Translations under genes and position numbers: made by a program
Assembly (NCBI GenBank): GCA_018813065.1
Contig: JAHJCH010000327.1
Coordinates: forward strand, 1-53,975
DNA length: 53,975 bases
Direction: 5' to 3'
Origin: Myxococcota bacterium
Lineage (GTDB): Bacteria; Myxococcota_A; Bradymonadia; UBA7976; UBA1532
Notes under the pieces: generated by a model
The model's input: only the letters and a program-made list of their open reading frames with translations
Databases searched by the model: none
What the model was told of the DNA's origin: nothing
Shown here: positions 7,991-16,488 of the stretch, in pieces
Layout of the letters: each line of letters starts with the position of its first letter
How positions within the stretch are numbered: position 1 is the first letter of the stretch

Positions 7991-9073
7991 ATCTCTTCGG
8001 CTGCCCTGCTGCTGACCCTCCTCGGGGGCCTGAGCCTCACCGCGCCGAAGGGGCTCGATGGCCCTAAGCCTGTTTATTATGTGCTGCCGCTGGGGGAGGT
8101 TGATCCCGCCCATGTCCGCTTCACCTGTGAGGCGATTCGTCAAACACACCACCTCCAGTGCGTCGCGCTGCGGCCCCACCCGCTGCCCTCCAAGGCGCTG
8201 GATCGTCGGCGCTTTCAGTACGACGCGGACATCATCGTAGAGGGGCTCTTTGAGCGGCTGCCCGGTGACGGCGCGGGCCTCTTGGCGATCACCAACAGCG
8301 ATCTCTTCGAGGCGGGCAAGAGCCACTTCGTCTTTGGCCTCGCCAGCCTCGTCGATCGCGTGGGGATCGTCTCTTTGGCGCGCTATCGCGGCGCGTGGTG
8401 GGGGGAGCAGGAGAACCCCGCCCGCTTCTATGAGCGCGCCTACAAGGTGATCATCCACGAGGTGTCACATACGCTGGGGCTGGGCCACTGCCCCAACCCA
8501 CACTGCGCGATGCGCGAGGACGCGACCTTGGAGGCGCTGGATGACTCCCCGCGTCGCTTCTGTAAGCGCTGTCAAGCGGCGCTTGAGCGCAACGCCAAGC
8601 CCGAGCCGGGCCGGTGGCACTACCTGCGGGGGCACAGCCACCTCAACCGCGCCCAGCTCTCCCAGGCCGTCTTTCACTTTGAGCGCGCCGCCGAGATCCA
8701 CCCCGATGATCCTCGGGTGCTCAATGATCTCGGCGTCGCCTATCTCCGCCGAGGTGATCCCAGCCGCGCGCTTTGGTGCTTTCGCCGCGCTGAGGACATC
8801 GCCCCACGCTTCCCCAATGCTCGCTATAACGAGGGCTTGATCTTCCTCGCCGCGCAAGATCCCAAGGAGGCCAAGGTCGCCTTTGAGCGCGCGCTGGAGG
8901 TTGATCCTGAGTGGAGCTTGGCGCACCGACAGCTGGGCGAGCTGTATCAATCAGAGGGCCGGCCTGAGCGCGCCCTGGCGCACTTCGAGGCGTATCTGCG
9001 GCGTCATCAAGATGAGGCGGTGGAGGCGCAGGTCAAGATGATCAAGGGCGGTGGTGAGGCGCCCCTCCCTTAA
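7991..9073 (+). CDS. Secreted archaemetzincin-type metalloprotease with TPR repeats
   Basis: The metal site HEVSHTLGLGHC is followed by a further Cys, Met and FCKRC, exactly the archaemetzincin arrangement (HExxHxxGxxHC...CxM...CxxC). The N-terminal PVYYVLPLGEVD is the first conserved strand of the family. After it, from about residue 190, come at least four TPR-like repeats. The first ATG/GTG/TTG in frame is GTG 8081, which would cut through that first strand. The open frame begins at 7988 and encodes a hydrophobic signal-like segment, and AGGGGG (7979-7984) lies six bases before an ATC at 7991. I therefore place the start at ATC 7991 with low certainty; a one-base frameshift from ATG 7947 is the alternative. 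Function of the product is confident, the start is not. Confidence 0.8.
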   Translation: MSSAALLLTLLGGLSLTAPKGLDGPKPVYYVLPLGEVDPAHVRFTCEAIRQTHHLQCVALRPHPLPSKALDRRRFQYDADIIVEGLFERLPGDGAGLLAITNSDLFEAGKSHFVFGLASLVDRVGIVSLARYRGAWWGEQENPARFYERAYKVIIHEVSHTLGLGHCPNPHCAMREDATLEALDDSPRRFCKRCQAALERNAKPEPGRWHYLRGHSHLNRAQLSQAVFHFERAAEIHPDDPRVLNDLGVAYLRRGDPSRALWCFRRAEDIAPRFPNARYNEGLIFLAAQDPKEAKVAFERALEVDPEWSLAHRQLGELYQSEGRPERALAHFEAYLRRHQDEAVEAQVKMIKGGGEAPLP

Positions 9074-9103
9074 AACCCCTAATCCATCGAATATAAGTGA
9101 TCT

Positions 9104-9979
9104 ATGAAATCCGCAAAGACCATGATCGTCTTCCAAGGGGACATCACCCAGCCCAATGACTCTGAGGAGCTGCTGGTGATGATCCACGGCAAGCGCATCG
9201 GCCATAAAATTCAACTCAGCCGAGGTACAACCTATCGAATCGGTCGAGATATTAAGGCTGATATCGCGCTGGATGATGACAGCGTATCAAGAGATCATTC
9301 ACGTCTGGCCTTTGTCGCCGGTTGTTGGCGTGTCCTTGACCTTGACAGCACCAATGGAACGTATGTCAATGGTGTCTCGATTAAAGAGAGCCCTTTAAAT
9401 GATGGCGCGCTCCTCAAGGTTGGGCATACAATCTTTAAATTCCTATCAACCACAAATGTAGAGGCCGCTTACTACGAAGAAATCTATAGAATGGCGATTT
9501 TTGATGGCCTGACGCAGATCTACAATCGTCGATATTTCGAAGAATTTACTGACAGAGAAATTAGCCGGTGTTTAAGGCACAATCGTCCATTATCATTAAT
9601 CTTTTTTGATATTGATCACTTCAAGCAGATCAATGACACACATGGGCACCTCACCGGCGATTACGCGTTGAAGATGATGGCGGAGCAGATCAGCCGTCGA
9701 ATGCGCCGTGAGGAGCTGTTCGCGCGCTACGCAGGGGATGAGTTTGTCATCGTCTTGCCTGAGACGCAGGTGGAGGAGGCGCTCAAGTTCGGCGAGATGG
9801 TCCGCCAGATCGTCGAGGAGACGGACTTCGCCTTTGACGGTCAGCGCATCAAGGTGACCATCAGCCTGGGGGTGGCGGGGCTCTCCTCGGTGACCACCAC
9901 GCCGCTGCACCTCGTCGCCGCCGCCGACAAGGCGCTCTACCGCGCCAAGGCGCGGGGGCGCAACCAGGTCGCCCGCTGA
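9104..9979 (+). CDS. FHA-GGDEF protein, probable diguanylate cyclase
   Basis: A 291-residue cytoplasmic protein. Residues about 20-105 form an FHA phosphothreonine-binding domain (IGRD, SVSRDHSRL, LDLDSTNGTYVNG). Residues about 125-290 form a GGDEF domain with DGLTQIYNRRYF, FFDIDHFKQINDTHGH and the active-site loop YAGDEF. AGDEF in place of GGDEF is found in active cyclases, so c-di-GMP synthesis is likely. The inhibitory RxxD site is RREE here, so product feedback may be weak. FHA fusion suggests control by Ser/Thr kinases, of which this window encodes two. No strong ribosome-binding site precedes ATG 9104, and the first half of the gene is lower in GC than the second. Confidence 0.9.
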   Translation: MKSAKTMIVFQGDITQPNDSEELLVMIHGKRIGHKIQLSRGTTYRIGRDIKADIALDDDSVSRDHSRLAFVAGCWRVLDLDSTNGTYVNGVSIKESPLNDGALLKVGHTIFKFLSTTNVEAAYYEEIYRMAIFDGLTQIYNRRYFEEFTDREISRCLRHNRPLSLIFFDIDHFKQINDTHGHLTGDYALKMMAEQISRRMRREELFARYAGDEFVIVLPETQVEEALKFGEMVRQIVEETDFAFDGQRIKVTISLGVAGLSSVTTTPLHLVAAADKALYRAKARGRNQVAR

Positions 9980-10058
9980 TCTGGCCTGGCGCGGATTCAT
10001 CCCGGCGTGATCCTCACCTCTGCTATCCTCTCGCCCAAAACCACCCCACAGAGGTCTT

Positions 10059-13000
10059 ATGCGAATCGCGATGCTGCTGCTCGGCGCGGCGCTCTTCGCC
10101 CCTGACGGCGTCACCTTGAGCATGGGCTGCGATGGTCAGCCGGTCCCCACCCTGGCGCGCACGCCCCTCAACACGGTTGAGCACGCGCTCCAGGCGCAGA
10201 TCAGCGATCAAGGGCTGCGCTACCTGACGAGCCACGCCGAAGATCTCATCGGGCTGGTGATGCCGATCAGCCCCAATGGCTGGGTGGAGTTGGCGATCCC
10301 CGACATCGACGCGGGCAATGACGAGACGGGCGTGGCCCTCAGCGGCCTGGTCGTCTCCTTTAACGCGCGCGAGGTGGATCTCGACATCCAGCTGCTGTCA
10401 GCGCCCACCCGGCTGCACATCATCGCCCAGCGGGTGCGGATGCGCGTCGAGCGCGGCGTCGTGCGCGTGTCTCTGGGCGGCGACATCGCCTGTCACCTGC
10501 GCAATGACGCCGAGACGGGGCTGCTCATCGACGCGGACTTCGTGCTCGATCTCCACCTCGCCTTGGACGATCAAGCTCAGCTGCAAGCCCGCTTGGAGAT
10601 GCTGCCCTTCCATGTCGAGCACCTCGGCTTTGATCTGGAGGCGGCCCAAGAGGAGCCGGAGTGCCTCGACAGCCCAGAGGCCTGCGACAGCATGTGCGCC
10701 ACGGGGGACTCCACCGTACACATCATCGAGGGCGTCTACGCCGCGCTGAGCGAGCGCCTCAACGAGATGCTGCGGCCGCTCGTCGATGACGCCTTCGCCG
10801 ACTTTATGGCGGGCTTCCTCGACAAGCCGTTGATGATCGGCGCGCGGGTGCATCCACGGATCATGGAGGCGCTCATCCCCACCGCCGCCGACGCCCACCC
10901 CTTTGATATTCTCGTCCAGCCCGCGCGCGAGGGCTTTGAGATCCTCGGCGGCGACGGGCAAGCGCCCGGCGAGGCCATGGCGCTCTCCTTAGATCTGGGG
11001 GCAGAGACCTTCGATCACCCCTGCGTGCCGCCCAACCAAGCGCCGCCGCTCTTTACGCCTGGCCCGCCCCCGAGCCTCACCGCCGCTCACGCCACGGCGC
11101 ACCTGGGGCTGGCTTTGAGCGACGCGGCGATCAACCGCGCGCTGTGGGTGCTCTACCGCAGCGGCACGCTCTGCCTCGCCCTCGACAGCGATCAGCTCCA
11201 GGCCCTGTCTGGCGTGCGCTTTGACACCGCCGCGCTGTCCTTGATCCTGCCCGGCCTCACCCAGCTCGCCGACAGCCCCAGGCCGATCCTGATCACCCTC
11301 GATCCGCGCTTTACGGCGGAGACGGCCCTGCGGGTGCGCTTCTCCTCGATGGAGCCCACGGCGGGGCTGCCGCAGCTGGGGGTGACCGTCAGCGTCGCCG
11401 ATCTGGGCTTCTCCATCTACGCGCGGCTGGAGGAGCGCTGGACCCGGCTGCTCTCCGGCGCGGTGGAGGCGCGCCTGACCGGCGCGGTGCAGGCTTTGCC
11501 CAATAACCTGCTGCACTTGACGCTGGAGCCGCCCGAGGTGGTGGGCGTCGAGGCGGAGTACAACGAGCTGCTGGGCGGGGCGCATATCCCCGAGCTGCTG
11601 GCGCTCGTCACCGATCTCGCCAGCACCGCGCTGATCAGCGATCAGATGAGCTTTGAGCTGCCGCTTGATGCCACGCTCGCCAGCCTCAACCTCCCCTTTC
11701 AAGCCGACATCACCGCCCTGGCCGCCGACGGCCTCAACGGCGACTACCTCAGCGCGCTGCTCGATCTCCGCCGAGGCGGCGTGATGAAGCTGCGGGCGCG
11801 GGTGAGCACCCAGGCGCGCGCCCTCAGCTTTGATCCCATCGAGGGGATCGCCCGCGTGGCGGTCTCGGCGCGGGGCGCCGATGATCCGCGCTATCAGTGG
11901 CGGCTCCCTGGCGGCCCGTGGCGTCCCCTGCGCCGCGCCGAGGATGGCACGCTGACCATCAAAGAGCCCCGCTTTTGCGCCTTGACCCCCCAGCGCCTCC
12001 AGATCCGCGCCGTGGACAGCGATGACTACAAGAGCCTGGACACGGAGGGGGTGGAGATCGATCCGACGGCGATCGACCTCGAAGCGCCCATCGGCGCGCC
12101 CGCGGCGATGAGCTGCGCCGTCAGCGGCCCTCGCCCCGCGCCTGGCCCTTGGGCGGCGCTCCTGCTGCTGCCGCTCCTGGCGCTGATGAGGCGCCGCGCC
12201 GCGCCCGTCCAGATCATCGCCGTCGCTTTGGCGGCCCTCGCCCTGGCTGGCTGCGATGATCGCAAGACGATCCCCAAGGAGGTCGCCTGCCAGGCATCGA
12301 CGGACTGCGCTGGAGATATGCTCTGCGTCGATGGCGCTTGCCGCGCGGCGCAGCGCTGCGCCACCTCCGCCGAGTGCTGCCCCCGCGCTGAGTGCCAAGC
12401 GGGCCAATGCGTGCCCCTCGCCTCCGCCTGCCACGACGATGAGAGCTGCCACGACGCGCTGCAAGCCTGCGTGGAGGGCCTCTGCGTGCAGCGCGCCTGC
12501 GTCGATGATCGGGCGTGCAGCCCAGGCCGGTGCTTAGGCGGCTATTGCCAACGCGCGACGCCCTGCCAGCAGCGCTGCGCGGCGGATGAGGCCTGCTTGC
12601 CCGATCTCAACGTCTGTCGCCCAGTCAGCTGCGATCTCAGCTGCGATGAGGGGCACACGCGGATCGTCCAACAAGGCGCCGATGACACCGCGCTCAGCTG
12701 CGATCTCAGCCCCTCAACGTGTACCTGCGTCGCCAACCCTCCGTTGATCCCCGATGACTTTGGCCGCTACGCCGATCTCCAGATCGATGAGCAGGGCCAA
12801 GCGCTGTTCGCCGCCTATGACAGCAGCTATGGGGATCTGGTCTTGGTGGAGGGCGTCTCCCTCCTCGGCGATGAGGCCCCGCTGACGGTGACCTACCTCG
12901 ACGGCGCCCCCGCCGCGCCCGTCGTCTATGATCCCAAGGGGCCGCGCGGCGGCGTGATCGCCCCCGGCGAGGATCGAGGGCGCTGGGCGCGGCTCAAGCG

Positions 13001-13925
13001 CGACGCGCTGGGGCAGCTCCACCTCGCCTACTATGACCGCGACGGCGCGGCCTTGCGCTACCTCAAGCGGTCCGTCGAGGGCGCCTGGGGCGCCTCGGAG
13101 ATCGTCGATCAAGAGGGCGACGCGGGGCGCTATGTGCGGCTGCTCGTCGATGATCAGGGCGATCCGAGCTTCGTCTACTTCTTCCAGACCCAGCACGAGG
13201 CCGGGGTGCGCTACGCCATCCGCGATGGGGCGGGCTTTAAGACCCTCCGCGTCTCCACCCGCCCCGTCACCGAGGCGCTGCCCGCGCCTGGCCTGACGCC
13301 CAAGGCCCACGGCGTGATGCCCTGCGCGCGCTTGGGCGAGGATGGGCGGCTGTGGCTGGCCTTCTATGACAGCGTGGAGCGCGGCCTCTACCTCGCGCGG
13401 GGCGACGACCGCGGCTTTGAGGTCGAGCCGATGCGCGCTGAGCCGACCTGGGCCGCTGAGCCGGATGGCCGTTACGCCGACTGGGCCCATCACGATCTCG
13501 GCCAATACTGCGATCTTGAGCCCTTGGGCGCCGAGGTGGAGATCGCCTTCGTCGATCAAACCACGCAGGCGATCTTGCTCTATCGTGGCGGCTTATCGAG
13601 CGGTCAGGTGGAGCGCGTCGTCGAGGGCGGCGGCGGGATCAGGCGCTTTATCGGCGCGGATATGGCGCTGGCGCGGCAAAACCAAGCCCTGGTCATGGCC
13701 TTCCAAGACAGCACCGACAATGATCTGTGGGTGTCGATTCGGCGCGCGGGCGGGGCTTGGGATCACCAGCACCCCTTCGCCTCTGCGGGCGCCTTAGGCT
13801 TCTATAACTCGTTGGCGCTCAACCCGCGCAGCGGCGAGCTGGTCATCGGCACGCTGGAGATGGCCACCAGCGAGACGGGCCGCAGCCTCGGGCGGCTGTG
13901 GGCGTTCAGCCTGCCGGCGCTTTAA
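10059..13925 (+). CDS. Giant surface protein with internal MYXO-CTERM tail and lipobox (paralog A)
   Basis: A 1288-residue protein in two halves. Residues 1-30 are an export signal ending near SMGCDG. Residues about 40-680 are a secreted domain with paired cysteines and a late Ig-like segment (YQWRLPGGPWRPLRR). Then Cys686, a Pro-rich spacer, a hydrophobic stretch and MRRR form a MYXO-CTERM-like tail, immediately followed by a second hydrophobic stretch ending in lipobox LALAGC (Cys732). The second half has a Cys-rich region (about 740-890, CxxxxDC spacing) and repeats with AYYDRDG- and AFYDSVE-type blades suggesting a beta-propeller. The gene at 16489-20631 has the same order. A single chain could be cut into two anchored proteins, or ATG 12186 could start the second half separately. 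Function unknown. Confidence 0.85.
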   Translation: MRIAMLLLGAALFAPDGVTLSMGCDGQPVPTLARTPLNTVEHALQAQISDQGLRYLTSHAEDLIGLVMPISPNGWVELAIPDIDAGNDETGVALSGLVVSFNAREVDLDIQLLSAPTRLHIIAQRVRMRVERGVVRVSLGGDIACHLRNDAETGLLIDADFVLDLHLALDDQAQLQARLEMLPFHVEHLGFDLEAAQEEPECLDSPEACDSMCATGDSTVHIIEGVYAALSERLNEMLRPLVDDAFADFMAGFLDKPLMIGARVHPRIMEALIPTAADAHPFDILVQPAREGFEILGGDGQAPGEAMALSLDLGAETFDHPCVPPNQAPPLFTPGPPPSLTAAHATAHLGLALSDAAINRALWVLYRSGTLCLALDSDQLQALSGVRFDTAALSLILPGLTQLADSPRPILITLDPRFTAETALRVRFSSMEPTAGLPQLGVTVSVADLGFSIYARLEERWTRLLSGAVEARLTGAVQALPNNLLHLTLEPPEVVGVEAEYNELLGGAHIPELLALVTDLASTALISDQMSFELPLDATLASLNLPFQADITALAADGLNGDYLSALLDLRRGGVMKLRARVSTQARALSFDPIEGIARVAVSARGADDPRYQWRLPGGPWRPLRRAEDGTLTIKEPRFCALTPQRLQIRAVDSDDYKSLDTEGVEIDPTAIDLEAPIGAPAAMSCAVSGPRPAPGPWAALLLLPLLALMRRRAAPVQIIAVALAALALAGCDDRKTIPKEVACQASTDCAGDMLCVDGACRAAQRCATSAECCPRAECQAGQCVPLASACHDDESCHDALQACVEGLCVQRACVDDRACSPGRCLGGYCQRATPCQQRCAADEACLPDLNVCRPVSCDLSCDEGHTRIVQQGADDTALSCDLSPSTCTCVANPPLIPDDFGRYADLQIDEQGQALFAAYDSSYGDLVLVEGVSLLGDEAPLTVTYLDGAPAAPVVYDPKGPRGGVIAPGEDRGRWARLKRDALGQLHLAYYDRDGAALRYLKRSVEGAWGASEIVDQEGDAGRYVRLLVDDQGDPSFVYFFQTQHEAGVRYAIRDGAGFKTLRVSTRPVTEALPAPGLTPKAHGVMPCARLGEDGRLWLAFYDSVERGLYLARGDDRGFEVEPMRAEPTWAAEPDGRYADWAHHDLGQYCDLEPLGAEVEIAFVDQTTQAILLYRGGLSSGQVERVVEGGGGIRRFIGADMALARQNQALVMAFQDSTDNDLWVSIRRAGGAWDHQHPFASAGALGFYNSLALNPRSGELVIGTLEMATSETGRSLGRLWAFSLPAL
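12114..12254 (+). other. Back-to-back MYXO-CTERM-like tail and lipoprotein signal inside paralog A
   Basis: In frame, Cys686 (12114-12116), a hydrophobic helix, MRRR starting at ATG 12186, a second hydrophobic helix and Cys732 (12252-12254) after ALAG. The charge pattern fits a hairpin with both flanking domains outside the membrane. No stop codon separates the two halves. Confidence 0.75.
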
Positions 13926-13957
13926 AGAAGCTCACCTGAAGCGTTGGAGGGGTCGCG

Positions 13958-16264
13958 CTAGTTCGAGCCGCGCTTATCGAGGGCCACGTCCAGCTTCAGC
14001 TCAACCTCGCTGCCCCAGCTCGCCTTGTAATGGCGCGCGCGGTAGCCCGCTTTTTGGAAGCGGAAGACGAGGGGCTTGCGGGTGCGCTCAAAGCCCGACT
14101 TCTCCAGCGGGGTGTTGCCGATAAAGCGGCCATCGAGGAAGACCTCGGCCTCGGGGGGATCGCTGATGATGATCAGCGTCCCCTTGAGCTGCTTGAGGTA
14201 GGTCTTGCGCTCGATGATCTGCCCCGGCACGACAGAGGCGGCGGCGACGTTGAGCTTAAAGCTCTGTGGCTCGTAGCCCTTAAGCTCCACCTCGATGAGG
14301 TAGTCCGTGTCCACTTGCAGATCACCGATCTGAACAGGGGTCGGCTCAGGCAGGGCTTGACCGTTGAGCTTGACCAACGCGCCGCTGGGCTCGCTGGTCA
14401 GGCTCACCTGGGCCCGCAGAGACGTCGCGGGCGTCTCCGCGCTGGGGCCGATGAGGCCGCTGAGCAGATCAGGGGCGAAGAAGTAGACGCCCGCCCCCGC
14501 GCCCCCGATGAGGAGGAGCAAGAGCAGCGCGATCAACAACCCGCCGCCGCCACGCTTTGGCTTGTTCCGACCGAGGAGGGCGTCACGGCCAAACTCATCA
14601 TGCACCCCGTGCATGGTGGCGCGGCTGCTCTCCCCCGCACGGTTGGGCTGGGGGCGCGCGGGCTGCGCGGGCGGCTGCGGCGTCTGCACCTGTGGCGCTT
14701 GAACCTGCGGCGGCTGCATCTGCGGCGGCTGCATCTGCGGCGGCTGCATCTGCGGCATACGCACCTGCGGCGGCTGCATCTGCGGCGGCTGCATCTGCGG
14801 TGGCTGCATCTGCGCGTAGGGGTTCGCTTGAGGCTGGAAGCCGCTCATCATCGGCGCGGGCTGAGGCTGAGTGTAGTCATCCCCCGAGGCGACGCGCCGC
14901 GCCGCCTCCACCGCGCCCATGTCGATCACCGCCGTCTCGTCATCATCGTCGGGTGGGAGATCGTTGTAGAGATCCCCCGACGCGCTCCAGACCTGCTCGG
15001 CGATGGTGTGCTCGTTCTCATCCTCTTCGTCATCGTCGAAGGACGAGACCGCCGCGTTGTAATCCGCGGCGATCATCGTGTGCTCAGCGTCCTCAGGATC
15101 ATCGTCGAAGCCGACGTTGGCCTGATCACCGCTGTAGAAGTCCACGTCGCCCAGCCCCTGCACCCCAGGCGCGCTCGTGGCGATGGAGTCCTCCACATCA
15201 ACGGCGTCGAGTTGACGCAGATCGAAGATGACGCTCTCCCCCGAGGTGGGATCGAAGTCCGTGCTGCCCATCAGCATCGACAGCTCTTGTGTCTTCTGCT
15301 CTTGGACCGCCGCAGGGGGCGGGGGCATGACGAACTTCTGCCCTGCGCCGAAGACATGCTCCATAAACTCACGGACGCGGTTGCGCCCGAAGCCCGGCCA
15401 GCTCCGATAGAGGAAGCTGGAGAGCGCGCGTTGCATCTCCGCGCAGTCGTTAAAGCGGTGCTCTCGATCGCGGGCGAGGGCTTTGAGGATCAGCTGCTCC
15501 AGCTCAGGCGGGAGATCCGGGCGCTTGGCGCGCATATTGGGGATCTCGGCCTTGCGGACCTTCTCCAAGAGGAGCAGGGCCTTCTCCTCGTTGTAGAGCA
15601 TCTCGCCGGTGACCATCTCATAGAGGCAGATCCCCATGCTGAAGAGATCCGTGCGTGCGTCAAGGGGCCGCCCGAACGCTTGCTCTGGCGACATGTAGAA
15701 GAACTTGCCCTTGATGACGCCGCTCTCGGTCTCCTTGCTGCGTTGGCTCGCCTTGGCGATGCCAAAATCGACCACCTTCACCTCGCCATCGTAAGAGACG
15801 AGGATGTTTTGGGGGCTGATATCGCGATGGATGATGTTCAGCGGTCGCCCATAGTTGTCTGAACGTGTATGGGCGTAATGAAGCCCCGCGCAGGCTTCAA
15901 TGGCGACGAAGGTTAGGATATCGAACGGGATCGCGATATCTAACTCGGAGCACTTGACGAGGAGCTGATACAGATCCTTTCCGTCAATGAACTCCATGGC
16001 GATATAGAATGTGCCGTCGATCTGCCCAAGATCGAATATCTGGCAGATGTTCATATGTGTGAGCTGAACGGTGATCTTCGCCTCATCGATCAGCATGTCG
16101 ATGAACTCGCGGTCTTGCGAGAACTTAGGGTGGATCACCTTCAGCGCGAGCAGCTTCTCAAAGCCCCCAATACTGGTGGCTTTGGCGAGATGTATCTCCG
16201 CCATCCCGCCAAAAGCGACGCGCTTTAGCAGCTCATAGGATCCGAAACGAGAACCTTCTTGCAC
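13958..16264 (-). CDS. Membrane Ser/Thr protein kinase with PEGA domains
   Basis: The N-terminal 280 residues are a complete PknB-type kinase: a glycine-rich loop in degenerate form (RVAFGGMAEIHLAKA), the ATP lysine in LALKVI, HRDISPQNIL, DFGIAK and MSPEQAFG. An acidic, disordered middle (DDDDE runs) is followed by a Pro-Gln-Met repeat stretch, one membrane helix (LLIALLLLLLIGGAGAG), and two PEGA domains (GALVKLNG, AEVFLDGRFIGNTPL) that would lie outside the membrane. Start: GTG 16264 has GGAG at good spacing and gives the usual short leader before the kinase; an in-frame ATG at 16321 would add 19 residues. It is convergent with paralog A and divergent from paralog B, so it may regulate that surface pair. 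Confidence 0.92.
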   Translation of the reverse strand: MQEGSRFGSYELLKRVAFGGMAEIHLAKATSIGGFEKLLALKVIHPKFSQDREFIDMLIDEAKITVQLTHMNICQIFDLGQIDGTFYIAMEFIDGKDLYQLLVKCSELDIAIPFDILTFVAIEACAGLHYAHTRSDNYGRPLNIIHRDISPQNILVSYDGEVKVVDFGIAKASQRSKETESGVIKGKFFYMSPEQAFGRPLDARTDLFSMGICLYEMVTGEMLYNEEKALLLLEKVRKAEIPNMRAKRPDLPPELEQLILKALARDREHRFNDCAEMQRALSSFLYRSWPGFGRNRVREFMEHVFGAGQKFVMPPPPAAVQEQKTQELSMLMGSTDFDPTSGESVIFDLRQLDAVDVEDSIATSAPGVQGLGDVDFYSGDQANVGFDDDPEDAEHTMIAADYNAAVSSFDDDEEDENEHTIAEQVWSASGDLYNDLPPDDDDETAVIDMGAVEAARRVASGDDYTQPQPAPMMSGFQPQANPYAQMQPPQMQPPQMQPPQVRMPQMQPPQMQPPQMQPPQVQAPQVQTPQPPAQPARPQPNRAGESSRATMHGVHDEFGRDALLGRNKPKRGGGGLLIALLLLLLIGGAGAGVYFFAPDLLSGLIGPSAETPATSLRAQVSLTSEPSGALVKLNGQALPEPTPVQIGDLQVDTDYLIEVELKGYEPQSFKLNVAAASVVPGQIIERKTYLKQLKGTLIIISDPPEAEVFLDGRFIGNTPLEKSGFERTRKPLVFRFQKAGYRARHYKASWGSEVELKLDVALDKRGSN
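14705..14809. repeat. 15-bp tandem repeats encoding PPQMQ stretch
   Basis: Seven near-identical 15-bp units (CTGCGGCGGCTGCAT on the plus strand) lie inside the kinase gene and encode the repeated Pro-Pro-Gln-Met-Gln linker. The fourth unit is variant (CTGCGGCATACGCAC). Copy number probably varies between strains. Confidence 0.9.
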
Positions 16265-16488
16265 TCTCCCGCTCCCCCAACAATTGGCGGGCCTCTGTCG
16301 TGGGAGGGATTGTAGGGTCACAAACCTCTAGGGGCAAGGAGGCTCAATGAGATTCCTAAAAATCGCCCTTGGCGTGTGCCGAACCCCCCGAGATTTTAGG
16401 TACACTGGGCGCCCAATCCCGAGATCGCCGCCCCTTGAGATCCCCCCTTCGCCGACGGGGTGGCGGCGATTCACTACGGAGTTTCTAA

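Noticed and set aside
14030-15862. 610-residue open frame antisense to the PEGA kinase
   Set aside because: The opposite strand encodes a textbook kinase; this frame is His/Arg/Leu-rich with no motifs, a GC-rich shadow.
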